DNA of 64,000 bases. Source: Neodiprion pinetum (Eukaryota; Arthropoda; Insecta; Hymenoptera; Diprionidae). The notes below the pieces were generated by a model. It ran no database searches and had not been told where the DNA came from. It saw only the letters and a list, made by a program, of their open reading frames with translations. Below are positions 32,609 to 43,128 of the stretch, piece after piece. Each line of letters opens with the position of its first letter. Within the stretch, counting starts at the first letter, position 1. The stretch is from the NCBI RefSeq assembly GCF_021155775.2, contig NC_060237.1, positions 15,274,970 to 15,338,969 on the forward strand, given 5' to 3'. Both the position numbers and the translations under genes were made by a program.

Positions 32609-32623
32609 CACTTTGGTTGAATG
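32609..32623 (+). repeat. Target site duplication of the purine-rich LINE (right)
   Basis: CACTTTGGTTGAATG, the partner of 27,529-27,543. Confidence 0.9.
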
Positions 32624-33720
32624 AATTTTTCGAAGCTGATGAGGGCAGATTGAATAGCATGTTGCTCTGTATAGTTGGTTTTGAAACAGACAAGGGCTTT
32701 GGAGGTATAGGATTTTGTGGAGTCGACTTTGGCATGGCCGAGGTAGTAGCAGGCAAAGCATGTTTCTGTAGACGTGGTTTTGGAATAGATGAAGATTTAT
32801 CAGGCGCTGCACTGTTCTGTGACTTCGATGTTTGTGGTAGAATAGCCTTAATCTTTGATTGTCGATAGAGATTTTTCAAAACTGGCGGGAGACTTGGTAC
32901 TGAATTCAACTTTGGGGTTATAGGTATACCGTAATAGCCCTCATTGTCAGAATACTCAAGATCATGGGTATTGACACGGTTAGAAGCATGCACCGGGTGA
33001 CGCCTTCTTGATCTATCCTGTGAGAAATCTGGTTCACTGTTTAAAGATAAGCTGGTACAGTCCTGTAGTTCATTATATTTTTCGGCAGCAGTTTTATAAT
33101 CATCTGCATGAAAAATATCATGTGTAAAGAATAGTATGTTTGATAAAATCTCAGAGGAAACAACATTAATCCTAGTAAAAATGAAAGCTTCGAGTACATA
33201 CCAAATTTTATTTTATATTTATATTATATTATATTTTATTTAAATAAAAAAACACACTAAAAAGTAATCTTTATTACCTGTGGAATATTTAATGTTGATG
33301 GAGCATCTCAAGCACTGTTCAATTCTCAGATTGACATGTTTTTGGACAGCCTTCCAAGATCCGTTTTGAAGTAAGAGAGCCATAAGCATTCCACAACGCC
33401 GCTTTCATCAACAATCCACTTGTAAGACACGATCGATAGAGTTGTTGTCTCAGTGTCGCAGTCTTTTTTATCAGGAAACTCTACGATAACAAATGATTTC
33501 CTAGAATTAGAAATATAAGTACATTTCGTTGGTGAAAACAAAACTTTGAAGACCACGTAACATTGGGAACCTTGCGACTTACTTAGTATGGACGAAATAG
33601 TTCAAGAATCTGTATATTTCACATTTTTGGGTTGGGTTCATTATTTTTTCTTTCGAATCGCATTTGTTATAATTGTTCGATTAACATGATTCTTGCTATA
33701 TTAGTGTTGACGGATCTATT

Positions 33721-35704
33721 TCAAAGGAAGTGTAATAATGGAGAACATACGTAATGATCTCCAAAGGGTGCACATACTGTTTTGCAAGATATATCATCTA
33801 TCGAAAAATAAGCACTAGTAGCGTTGATTTTAACCTTAATTAGTGAAAGAAATAAGCTGTCTTCAGGATATTTAAGAAATTGTTCTAAGATGTTGAGCTT
33901 GAAACCATGAATTATAGTTCTGACAAAATCCTCGATTATATTCGGTATTGAACAAAGATCCCCATTTTTGAGAAAGACATAATTATTTCCTGTTTGAGAA
34001 GTCAATTCGCAATTCCTTAAAGATATTGAAAACTTGCCATTTGAATTTTGTACTCTACGAGATTCACTAGGCTTGTCTATTTCTCTGTTGCCTGATTTTT
34101 CAATTATTCGGTGCACAACTTGTTGCAAGCATTGATTTGATTTCCGGAGCATACGTTTCAGCGAACCTAAATAGTTTTCAAAGAGGAAACAGATTATCGT
34201 TTCGAGACTCCCAAAAGCCCTTGCATCGTTAGCATAGTGAATTAATGATGAACATTGTGTACACAAAATTGTTCGCCATGTATATGCAGAGCATGTTTCA
34301 CAAATAATCTCAATAACTCATTGGCGTAGGAATTGTAGAGCTAGTTCAAATTTGGATTTAGTAGAATTTTCATTGCGAAAATGAGCAACAAGAAATTGCA
34401 ATACACATCCTTAGGTAGCATGTCAAGTAAAAAAACAGGTCCTAGATATAACATAAACTGTTTGTATTCCGTAGCTTTCCAGTGTTCTAAGTCTCTCAAA
34501 GATCTTGGTTTTCGGTTGAATTCTTTCAGCCACCACTTTTCAAAAACCTCTATTTTCTCATCGATACATCTAATCTCCTCTGGACTCAAACGATATCGAC
34601 GATCGCCACGATCTCTCCACGAAAGTAAAAGTTTTTTCGTAACGCCGAAGCAAGTACCATGTGCATAATCGGAAGGAAATACCGACACTAGACCTATAAC
34701 CGGGTTAATCAATGGGCAATCACCAGCTTTGTGTTGGATTTCATCAAGTTGTCTGGCAAAGGAATCATCTGTTCTGAGGGCAGCATCCAAGTCACAAAAT
34801 GTCATTCTTTTATTTTTGTATTCTCCCTTAACATGGCATCTATCGCATTCATAATAGCCATTGTGACCTTCTATATTTTTCACATAAGCTCTGGCAGGAG
34901 TGTCACAGCAAAACGACCTGCAGACTACTTCAATTTTTTTTATTTTTAAATGAAATCGCATTTTGCAACAGATCGGCTAGCTCAGTAACAAACTTAGCAA
35001 GATATTCTGTTAGTGGAGGCTTTTTTGGACCAGAATATATTGCCACCGGAAAAGGGGGATCCAATATGTGAATGTTTACTTTGCATAAGATTGGCCAGAA
35101 AGATTCACGTGTACTTATGGAGTGGCAAGCCATCGATATTGAAGTCGAGCTCATATATCATATCAGTATCCCTATCTTTACTAGTTATGTTTATCAATTT
35201 ATTTTCGAGACCAAAATAATAAGAAAAGCCATCTCCCATCGGTTCTAGTTCAATATTTCGGGGAGTGCTTAGCAGTGTACGAGCATCTTTCGGTAAACGT
35301 GAGATCTCTGGATTAGTCTGCAGCCAGCTTAACAATTCAGAAAGTGCCGAGTGGCAAATATTGTTACGTAGAGCCCAGTCAGTTGAGAAATACTGAGTTT
35401 CGTCAGAATCCTGCTGCAACAACTGAGAATCATCATTTCTGTCACTATCGCTGCATTTTGAATCATGATCTGTGATATCATCTTCAAATTGTTCATTTTG
35501 GAATGAACCAAACTCCACGGCTGTATTACCTATTTCTTTTGCCACTGGAGCATAGACTCTTTCTAGAGATTCATCACTTTGTGCTAACACTGATTGTGAG
35601 GCTTCATTTTTTTGTTCATCGTAGAATGACTTAAAATTAATAGGTATGAAATCATTTTCTAAATGCATTGCTACATTCTTTGTTCTTTTAAGATAAGCTT
35701 CTCG
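33721..35704 (-). pseudogene. tnp2-family transposase (CACTA/CMC-like), frameshifted
   Basis: Minus strand. An exon opens at 35,704 after a GTGGGCAG acceptor (REAYLKRTKNVAMHLEND) and runs through an acidic N-terminal region to LDFNIDGLPLHK near 35,110. The frame then shifts to continue STRESFWPILCKVNIH and PFPVAIYSGPKKPP. It shifts again in an A-run near 34,940 into CCDTPARAYVKNIEGHNGYY, ECDRCHVKGEY, a degenerate leucine-rich block and RKPRSLRDLEHWKATEYKQF. After another break near 34,330 it ends with FENYLGSLKRMLRKSNQCLQ. The block order is that of tnp2 transposases found in many metazoans. An ATG at 36,046 before a GTAAGT could mark an upstream exon, but its phase does not match 35,704. Confidence 0.75.
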
Positions 35705-36600
35705 CTGCCCACGTGATTTATGAAAAGTTAATTTTTCCTAATTTTTCAATCCAACATCAACCCTTGTCAACTAAATAGTTGCCTGGACAGCTTTTTTAAT
35801 ATCACTGTATTCTTGCAGCCTTGATTTTTTTTTAAAGGGATACTTATTATTCGCGGCCATCTCAGCCAATTGTAGGCAAAAACAATCAAGCCTGTGTACC
35901 GCCCAGACAATTCACCTGAAAGTCGAATTATAACCTCAGATTTCTCTTGTCCTCTATCTCTACAGCAAGTTCATTATTGAAGGTTAAATTTAGAGAAAAA
36001 GAGATTTAACCGAATACTTACAGTTCAGATTTACGCGCGGACGGCATATTTGGGACCATTGAAGCTTCTTGAATGCACTGCACTAATTATTTACACGTGG
36101 GAAGAAGACGCGTGCGAACTGCGAACAGCGTTCTATGTATATAATATATAATATACTGTTACAAAGGGTGAAATCACCCGTTTGCCCCCTTTTAAATAAT
36201 CTAGTAGTCATCGTAGATAAAATACGTTTATAAACCTCTTATGTCTTTCAAAAGAATAAGGTTGCTGCGTCAACCAACATTATTGTAAAAACAGTCTTGT
36301 TTCAGACTTTAAACGAGAAACACATATTTCGCAATTAAAGCTTTTTCACAACATTTCATTCACGCTTTTGATTTTGACTTGATAAACAAACTCGCGGATC
36401 CATATTTATTTCCGTAACGTCAAAGAACGTTACAATACCATTTAATAACTATATATAACTATATATAATAACCATAACCTCATGCCGTAGAATCCGTGGG
36501 AAAAAAACCTTTGGTGTAACGGAATCGGTGCGGAAACCAATCACTAGCGGCTTGCCGACACGCGTCTTAGGAACTGCGCATGCGCACTAATGTGTTTTGA
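35705..36600. other. Transposon 5' region, no gene certain
   Basis: AT-rich sequence upstream of the tnp2 gene. It contains the candidate ATG at 36,046. I looked for a CACTA-type terminal repeat here and found none I could pair with the other side. 36,170-36,450 (GGGTGAAATCACCC near its start) shows no coding potential. Confidence 0.4.
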
Positions 36601-36948
36601 CTATGTGTCTCCTCTGATTTCTATTAAATTATTATTCATCTGTGATTTATCTTGTATTCGATCGGGTTGTGTCCAATCGGAATTTTCTAAAGTATAAGTC
36701 AACCTTGTGTCCAATGTGGATGTAACCGAAGAAGAATTGTGTCCTGCAATTGAATAATTATTAATTATTATGTCTGCCGGCAAATCAACGATCTGATGCC
36801 GGTAAAAAGGTGCCGGAGTTGCCAATATCGAGCCATCAAAATACAGGTGCAATTGTGTTTGACAACGGTCAATTGAAGGCAACTCGGCTGTGGCAAAATG
36901 CAAAATGCCCTGTAGAAAATCAGTACTTGGTGACCGACATCGTTCCAT
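36601..36948 (-). CDS. Unrecognised 115-codon frame
   Basis: The minus-strand frame reads MERCRSPSTDFLQGILHFAT and ends NNNLIEIRGDT. I do not recognise it. Composition is ordinary rather than low-complexity. It lies between the tnp2 transposon and the Polinton remnant and could be either a Polinton accessory gene remnant or chance. The sequence to 37,300 shows nothing else I can name. Confidence 0.25.
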   Translation of the reverse strand: MERCRSPSTDFLQGILHFATAELPSIDRCQTQLHLYFDGSILATPAPFYRHQIVDLPADIIINNYSIAGHNSSSVTSTLDTRLTYTLENSDWTQPDRIQDKSQMNNNLIEIRGDT

Positions 36949-37302
36949 CGATGGATGGATGCCGGTAAAACTTCACCGAAATACCGGTACCTTACATGTA
37001 ATGGAGTAGCAAAGGCTTGCCTATACCATCACATTACCAGCACTGGCAGTGCTGGCCTGTTATGATTTCGGCAATTCTGTGATTGCTGGGGAGCATGTTT
37101 ATATATATTATGTTGGAGCGCGCTCGGAATCTTAACGGTCGACTGATAGTGCAGGAAAATAACCTTTCACAATCTAGTCGCACGGCTTGATGAACGAAAA
37201 TTGAGCCGGCCTAAAAAAGTTCGAAAAGAATCAGAACTGCCGGTTTGATCGCAAACCAGAAAGCAAGTGCAGGTATTAAAGCATGTAGAAGACGATAACT
37301 AA

Positions 37303-37690
37303 TGTACTTTACAAACCCACTCGACGACATTATCCGCAGCGGTTTGTGGATGTACGCGAACTGGACGAGACTTGGCAAGCTGATCTAGTTGATATGATTG
37401 CATACAGCTTACATAATAAGGGATACAAATACGTGCTCACAATCATCGATATATTCTCCAAGTACGCTTGGACGGTGCCGATAAAGTCCAGGAGTGGAAA
37501 TTATGTAACTATCGCCATGAATACAAGAGCGCGTACCCAGACATCTACATGTTGATCGGGGTAAAGAATTTTCTAATAGCGAATTCAAAGCTCTCATGAA
37601 ACAGTACAATTTTAAAATGTATTCTACATTCAGCAATTTAAAGGCCTCGATATGCGAGCGCTTTAATCGAACTTTCAAAAATGAAATGTG
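37303..37690 (+). pseudogene. Polinton integrase fragment (plus strand)
   Basis: Retrovirus-like integrase used by Polintons to insert linear DNA. The frame reads FVDVRELDETWQADLVDMIA with the first catalytic Asp in DLVDM, then DIFSKYAWTVPIKSRSG. After a frameshift near 37,540 it reads HVDRGKEFSNSEF (second Asp) and SICERFNRTFKNEMWK (catalytic Glu). It breaks off at about 37,690, where the polymerase fragment on the other strand begins. Similar to but distinct from the integrase at 39.9-40.9 kb, so two integrase copies have been brought together. Confidence 0.8.
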
Positions 37691-38757
37691 GAAAATTTTG
37701 CAGTCTTGTGTCGCGATAGTTGACTGCTAAGTAATCGCGAAAGATTTCGAATCCAAGCATAATAGAATATTGCATGAGAGTCGATTTCGTTGTCACTGTC
37801 CACGCTGATTTTGTTTTTGATAGCGAGCAAATGAAGCGATGGTCTATACGAATGAAACTTTTTGCTTAAATATAGGGGCACTATCCCATTCGAGTGAAGC
37901 CCATGAACGTCAATTGCTAAATTATTTTGCAACTCAAACCTGGAGATATAGGAGAAAGGTGTGGGGAAACTCTTTCTCTCATATCGTAGTCTTGTGCTGA
38001 AGTGTGAATAGCTAGTTGGTCGGCATTTGTTTTTCAGTTCCGGTCCTGTGTACAGCGCTGCGTTGATTGACCACAAAAAGCGATCCCCGTCTGTGTTTAC
38101 TATATTCACCACTGCGTGCCTTGGCTGAATCTCCCTTGGCGATGATTTGAATGTTAATGCACCTCCACGCAGCGGATCATATTTGTTAATGTTGACGACA
38201 AGGTTGATAATTTCAATCATGGTCCATCCGGAATCTCGATATTGGAATTCTTCCAGATTTACTATGAAACGGCCGGTAATGTTATCGTCAAACCATTGAT
38301 TAAAATTGGTGGTCGGTAAAATAATCACGTTTCTGGTGGTTAAGTGTCTTATTTCTATCATTTTTACACCATTCTTAACGTTTTCAAATTTGCATGATAA
38401 AATGCCATTCACCTTGATACTACCATCCGTTTCCACGGCTGCCGCCAAACGCATAATTGTCAGGTGCTTAGCATCAGCGAAAAAATCGTGCAAATCGAGG
38501 TGCTGTTGGTTTGTGATAACACCCGTCCGAATTCGGTTGGCGAAAGCGCTGTCCGCATCGTTCCATTGTGCGCGATTATCGCCCGCTGAAGTGCTGGCGC
38601 TGCCTCTGGTAATGAGGAGCCTCCGGAATTTCTCCACCCAAAATCGCAGGAGTGTAATAACATGTTGAATACGGTGTTCTCGCCCATGTTTGTCCTCGGC
38701 CTCATTGAGACATCACGGAAAAATTGCATATCTGCAATTTCAATGGCGATCCCATAA
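37675..38757 (-). pseudogene. Polinton polymerase B, N-terminal region
   Basis: The minus-strand frame of 321 codons (38,637-37,675) plus an overlapping upstream frame (38,729-38,460). Readable segments: WNDADSAFANRIRTGVITNQ, EEFQYRDSGWTMIEIINLVV, RFLWSINAALYTG, NNLAIDVHGLHSNGIVPLYL and NLSRLLSSQLSRH. These correspond to the long N-terminal part that precedes the exonuclease in arthropod Polinton polymerases (family knowledge). It stops before the exonuclease, and the junction at about 37,690 runs into the oppositely oriented integrase fragment. Confidence 0.7.
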
Positions 38758-38767
38758 ATTTTTTATT

Positions 38768-38862
38768 TCCCTTTATGGCCAGCCTGCTGAAAACAGATGA
38801 AGAACGTGAGTGGTGCCGAGTCGGCGGTGACCGAGTTAACTTTCAAGATATTCTCTCAGTAT
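38768..38862 (+). repeat. Solitary half of a TIR element (same family as 52.8-53.2 kb)
   Basis: TGGCCAGCCTG...GGTGACCGAGTTAACTTTCAAGATATTCT matches the right inverted repeat of the element at 52,808-53,205 with scattered differences. No left partner is seen here. Confidence 0.75.
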
Positions 38863-38952
38863 ATTTATTTTAGATTTATTTACACAAATTATATCAATGG
38901 ATTACATTTGATAGTTTATATTATTTAAAACAAGGTGTAATCGTAATTGAAA

Positions 38953-38982
38953 GTATGTATATATATATATATATATATATTT
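38953..38982 (+). repeat. (AT)n microsatellite
   Basis: About 13 AT units adjoining the start of the polymerase fragment. Confidence 0.9.
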
Positions 38983-39775
38983 GCAAACTGACGTTTTTCT
39001 ATTGGCAAACATTTTTGAAAACTTTCGACAGAATTGTTGGCCAACGTACAATTTGGACCCTTTACATTATTACACAGCGCCCGGCCTTTTATTTGACGCG
39101 ATACTGAAATATACTGGTGTTGAACTCGAGCTCCTCACCGATGTTAATATGGTTATGTTTATTGAAAAAGGTTTTCGAAGTGGCGTGCCCCAATGCTCTA
39201 ATCGATATGCAACGGCTAATAATAGATACATGGGAGATGCTCTCAATCCATAACTAGAACAGTCGTATCTCATGGACTTCGATGTCAACAATTTATATGG
39301 TGCTGCTATGAGCTTTGCTCTATCATGCAGTTCCTTTGAATGGATGCCAGATTTCGAACAATTTAATGTTTTGTCCAACTTGGACGAAGCGGAGTTTGGC
39401 TATGTATTAGAGGTGGATTTGGAATATACTAAGGAATTGCATGAAATGCACAAGGATTTGCCACTTTGCCCAGAGCAGTACATACTGCCGATCTCAAGTG
39501 GCAAGCATCCGAAATCGCCGACCACGCTACTATCGAAGCTAAACTATGTTATTCGTTATCGCATTTTAAAATAATGTTTAGAGTCAGGTTTAAAATTAGT
39601 TAAAATTCATCAAGTTCTCAAGTTCAGACAAACACCGTGGCTCAGAAAATACAAAGATTCAAATACAGATTTGAGAGAAAAATCAAACAATGAATTCGAG
39701 AAACATTTTTATAAATTAATCAATAACGCCGTTTTCGGTAAGACAATGGAGAACGTTCGGAAAGTTACGGTGTGA
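38981..39775 (+). pseudogene. Polinton polymerase B, exonuclease end to motif B
   Basis: Parallel to 440-1,200 of the window. It reads DVFLLANIFENFRQNC (Exo III region), HYYTAPGLLFDAILKYTG, a stop at 39,253, then MDFDVNNLYGAAMS (motif A) and ELHEMHKDLPLCPEQY. After a TAA at 39,574 the third segment reads to NNAVFGKTMENVRKV (motif B) at about 39,770, where homology stops, so the catalytic YTDT box is absent. It faces away from the N-terminal fragment at 37.7-38.7 kb. Confidence 0.8.
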
Positions 39776-39861
39776 AACAGAATTGTACGTATATATGTAT
39801 GTACATATAGGGTGTGAAATAACGACAGATGCTTGAAAAAATTTTGTTTCATTATTCAATG

Positions 39862-40955
39862 TTACATATCAGATTCATTTAACCAACTGTTATGTGTATT
39901 GTCAAAACCTAACCACTTAACGTACAATTTTTTTCCACGCTTCTTGAGCACCTTCTCCACGATGTAGATTCCCGGATGTTCAACCTTGAGGAGCTCCTGT
40001 CCGTAGAAACCACCAGCGATGGATTGATCTCGGTAGTCTTTGAGCTTGTACGTCACAGGATGAGTATTTTCCACCTGGCTTATTGTGAATATCTCCGTCG
40101 TCTAATTGAGAGTGAAACCTTTCTCAAAGACGTTTTTGAATTTGCTGATTCGAACTTTGTCACCAGTTTTAAACTTTGCCAGTTTGGTAGATTTCGCTCG
40201 GAGCTCTCCGTACGCCTGACGTAATACCAACTTTTCGTTCTCAACGGTGACATCAGTTGGTTTCATTCTTATGGTTCGGTGTTTGGCGTTGTTGTAAGCC
40301 GGAACCAAATAAGATAAGATATCGAACCTAACTAACTAAAAATACGTTTACTTAATTGACCGATCACCAAGATTCTATAATAGATTATATACGAGGTCGA
40401 GAATTCCTACTCATCAATAAGATATCGAACCACTTGTAGCTTCCTTGCATGCAGCAACAGTTTCCACATTTGACTTTTTAGCGTGTGATTGAAGCGTTCG
40501 CAGGTCAAAGCCTTCAAATGACTGTACGTGGAGTTAAGTTTGATTCCATAGCGTGACATAAGAGATTCCAATTTCGAGTTGTCAAATTCCGTTTCTCTGT
40601 CGACGTGTAATTTTTTCCGTACCCGTCCTTGGAGAAGCACAGATTCCATTGCCTTCGTAACATTATCTCCAAACTTGCTCTTTATCGGTATAGCTCACGC
40701 GTACTTTGAAAAGATATGAATAACTGTGAGCATGTACTTGGAGCCCTTGTATTGTCCAGCGTATGACATCATATCAACAAGATCCGCTTGCCAGGTCTCG
40801 TCGATGCCGCGGACGTCTACCAGTGCTTGCCTTTTCTCGTTCATATTCCAACGCTCTGGGTCTGTTGTCCGATTTAGAAATGATTTCAGCGTTTCCAATC
40901 GACAGGACTCTGCCTGTTTCAAAATCTGTGTAAAAAGTATTCAAGGCTTCTCGGT
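39862..40955 (-). pseudogene. Polinton integrase with C-terminal chromodomain, broken
   Basis: The minus strand reads VRGIDETWQADLVDMMSYAG (first Asp), a stop near 40,695, LHVDRETEFDNSKLESL (second Asp) and ERFNHTLKSQMWK (Glu). After the 88-bp insertion it continues PAYNNAKHRTIRMKPTDVTV, KTGDKVRISKFKNVFEKG and the chromodomain IVEKVLKKRGKKLYVKWLGF. The catalytic D, D, E positions are still visible. Stops, frameshifts and an insertion make it a pseudogene. It lies immediately downstream of the DUF8207 gene, as expected for the same minus-strand block. Confidence 0.85.
40329..40416. mobile_element. 88-bp insertion flanked by 15-bp direct repeats
   Basis: ATAAGATATCGAACC occurs at 40,314-40,328 and 40,417-40,431, and the 88 bases between them interrupt the integrase reading. 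The repeat length is that of a LINE-type target duplication. The insert has no poly-A and I cannot identify it; a short retroposed RNA is possible. Confidence 0.6.
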
Positions 40956-43072
40956 GGTGATCTCCAAAGCTTTGATCATTTGATCGAGGATGTCGATTTG
41001 TTTTTGCAGCACGTTGAATTTCGGTCTCAAGATTTTCAAAATTACAGCATTGTTTGGCTCTGCAGGATCTGCGACATTGCACAGTCTCTTGTTCTGTTTA
41101 TCGTAATGTCCGTTCTCTGTCATTTGAAATCTGACACGCGGAGGACCGCAAGTGCTCGCAGCCGTGTTTTTATCCAGATGCCGTCCAAACACGTCGACGC
41201 ACATCTCGGTAATGAATGCAAAAGCGATGAAAGCTGCTTCATGAATGATTCCTGCTTCGCGTAGTTCTTCGATAATGGAGATTATTTCGTTATTGTGACT
41301 CGGATTTCCCGCTGCCTGAGATGCCAGGAGTAAACAAAGACGCTCCACTAACTCGTTTGGATCATCCCAGAAAACGTATTCCGTTTCAACACCTTGTCGA
41401 GTGATCATAGATTGCGGAAGAAGACCTTCACCCTTTCGGCGAGGTGATGGGGAACAATCCATCAATTCGGCAATGACATGTTTGAATTTGTAACTGTTAA
41501 TATTTCTAACAGCCCCATCAAATGACCAATACTTTTTATGCGCGTTCGTTGTGAGGATTATGTTTTTCAAATTTTCTCTATCTTCGGCGCTCACATGAGA
41601 TCCGTCAGGTTTCTTTTTAAATAACAGTTCCAGCAAACCTTTCGTTTTCGGGTAAAGGGTACCGCCAATACGGATGTAGTCACTCTCAAAGAATTTCAAC
41701 GAATTACCAATAATTAGTCCGTTTCAGAGGTTGCTTACACCGTACACGTTGTCCAATTTACTTTTCCTTTTCGCATCTCTCATCAGTGCAAAATACTCGT
41801 CCCCGATTTTTCCGACAGATATTTCTTTGATTGTTTCATCTCCTGCCGAAGCAAAGGAATCGTCCATTCCCGAGAAAGTTTCATTTTTCGTTTCATTTTT
41901 CATCTGCTTTATTTCTTCTTTAATTTCTTCCACCTCTTGCTTTACAGGTTAAGTATATTCTGTAACATGCACTAGTTCTTGCAACGGTGTTTGAGTAACC
42001 TTAGAATTACATGTTTTCTTTTGTTACGAATAAACTAATAATGTTCTGTATGATTAAATGTACGCTATCGAATTCACTTTCGCCTACAATGATTGAATGA
42101 GCACCTAAGAGTATGATCCAGCAAGGGAACAGATCATCTGTCTGTCGTTACAGAATTGTGACGTCACCGAACGACTGCTGAATGCTCCATGATACGACCA
42201 ACCACCCCACATATAAGCGCCACCGCGAAGCGGCGGCCAGTTCTAGTCTGACCACAGCCGAGCTTGTTCAGCGTTGAGATTTACAAACACCCATAGCTTG
42301 GTTGAATCACAGGTTGATACTGAATATGCTTTTACTTTACCGCACCGAGTTCGTGCATTCGTTTGTTTGTTTGCACACCCAGTTCGAGCACCTAGTTCGT
42401 GCACTCATCCAAAGCATCTAGTTCCTGCAACCTTCTTGAGATCCTTTCAGGCACCTCGTTCGTGCAACCTTCTTGAGAGCCTTTAATCACTGTATTGCGT
42501 ACAGATTTACTACACTGTACAAGATTGCACCATTCGTGCAATCTTGTCCGCAGCGCCTAGTTCGCGCTCTTTTCTCTAGTCGAATCGTTCGATTACATTG
42601 ATGAAACGCATTATGTGTACTGTTTCCTTACAGCCTGGATATTGTCTACTAACAATGGAAAATAACCAACTTGTGTCTACATCCCTAGACGAACCTCCTC
42701 AACCAACAAAGAACTAATACTATTTCTTCACTTCACAGATTCTTCCAATACTGACCTACTTACGCTGCGTGATAACACCACTCTTACTCTTCCAATTGCA
42801 TTAGTTGTCTTATCTTATGTCAGTTGTTATACTTCTCGTTACAATATATCCTTTATTCTCACAGACACAGTTTGGTTCGTTAACCGAGCCATCCGAACCA
42901 ATCTCCTATTTCAAACAAACGGAGTCACTACTGATTTAAAAACGTCACTCAACATCTGAGCCGTAGATTCCTTGTCCAACTTGAGCAATCTGTGTTATCA
43001 ATGGATCGCAGCACTTGCTTGAGCGATCTGGTGTAGGACATCTTTTTGGTTGGAATTTTCAGAGCTCTTCAT
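40941..43072 (-). pseudogene. DUF8207-type Polinton protein, split by an insertion
   Basis: The start is the ATG at 43,072 (MKSSENSNQKDVLHQIAQAS), with a double stop soon after. The frame then reads HRLLKLDKESTAQMLSDVFK to about 42,917, is interrupted by about 0.9 kb, and resumes near 42,010 with TPLQELVHVTE and EEIKEEIKQMKNETKNE. The domain itself is at 41,800-41,450: KLDNVYGVSNL, IRIGGTLYPKTKGLLELLFK and ILTTNAHKKYW. A second conserved block follows (YVFWDDPNELVERLCLLLAS, NNEIISIIEELREAGII). Role unknown; it is a recurrent gene of arthropod Polintons next to the ATPase (family knowledge). The ATPase stop is only 56 bases upstream. Confidence 0.7.
42022..42916. mobile_element. Insertion in the DUF8207 gene, LTR-like
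   Basis: About 0.9 kb of non-coding sequence separates the two halves of the DUF8207 reading. It begins TGTTACGAAT at 42,022 and has a candidate LTR end TTCTCGTTACA at 42,843. It contains a TATA-like ACATATAAG at about 42,210 and short repeated phrases (AGTTCGTGCA-like units at 42,350-42,560). I could not find a target duplication, so the class is tentative: perhaps a solo LTR with a little internal sequence. Confidence 0.4.
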
Positions 43073-43128
43073 GTTGACGCAACTAAGTCCGTAACGCCAC
43101 TGCGTCTCTTGCTTGGAAACGTTAGATT

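Larger units (their letters stand above)
26602..33556 (-). pseudogene. DUF4806-type protein of a two-gene DNA transposon, split by a LINE
   Basis: Minus-strand, intron-containing gene. Exons I can place: N-terminal piece 33,500-33,283 after a TTCTAATTCTAG acceptor (KSFVIVEFPDKKDCDT), ending at a GTAATA donor; next exon from 33,103 (acceptor CATGCAG; DDYKTAAEKYNELQDC) to 32,624, then interrupted by the LINE and resuming at 27,528; exon 27,366-27,179 (acceptor CTGCAG); exon 27,012-about 26,802 (acceptor CTCTCAG) with the core VGGKDYADTTRIVMSRFLSH and NWSGQHNKLNFSNM; last exon from 26,762. The core matches DUF4806, which in many metazoan genomes accompanies a tnp2 transposase. The first exon has a frameshift near 33,380. 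Molecular role unknown. Confidence 0.65.

Noticed and set aside
27504..32812. Many long Ser/Pro/Leu-rich minus-strand frames
   Set aside because: They lie opposite a purine-rich LINE; stop codons are rare there because of composition, and no protein family is recognisable.
36160..36600. CACTA-type terminal repeat for the tnp2 transposon
   Set aside because: CACTA words occur but in the wrong orientation and without a matching partner beyond 26.6 kb.
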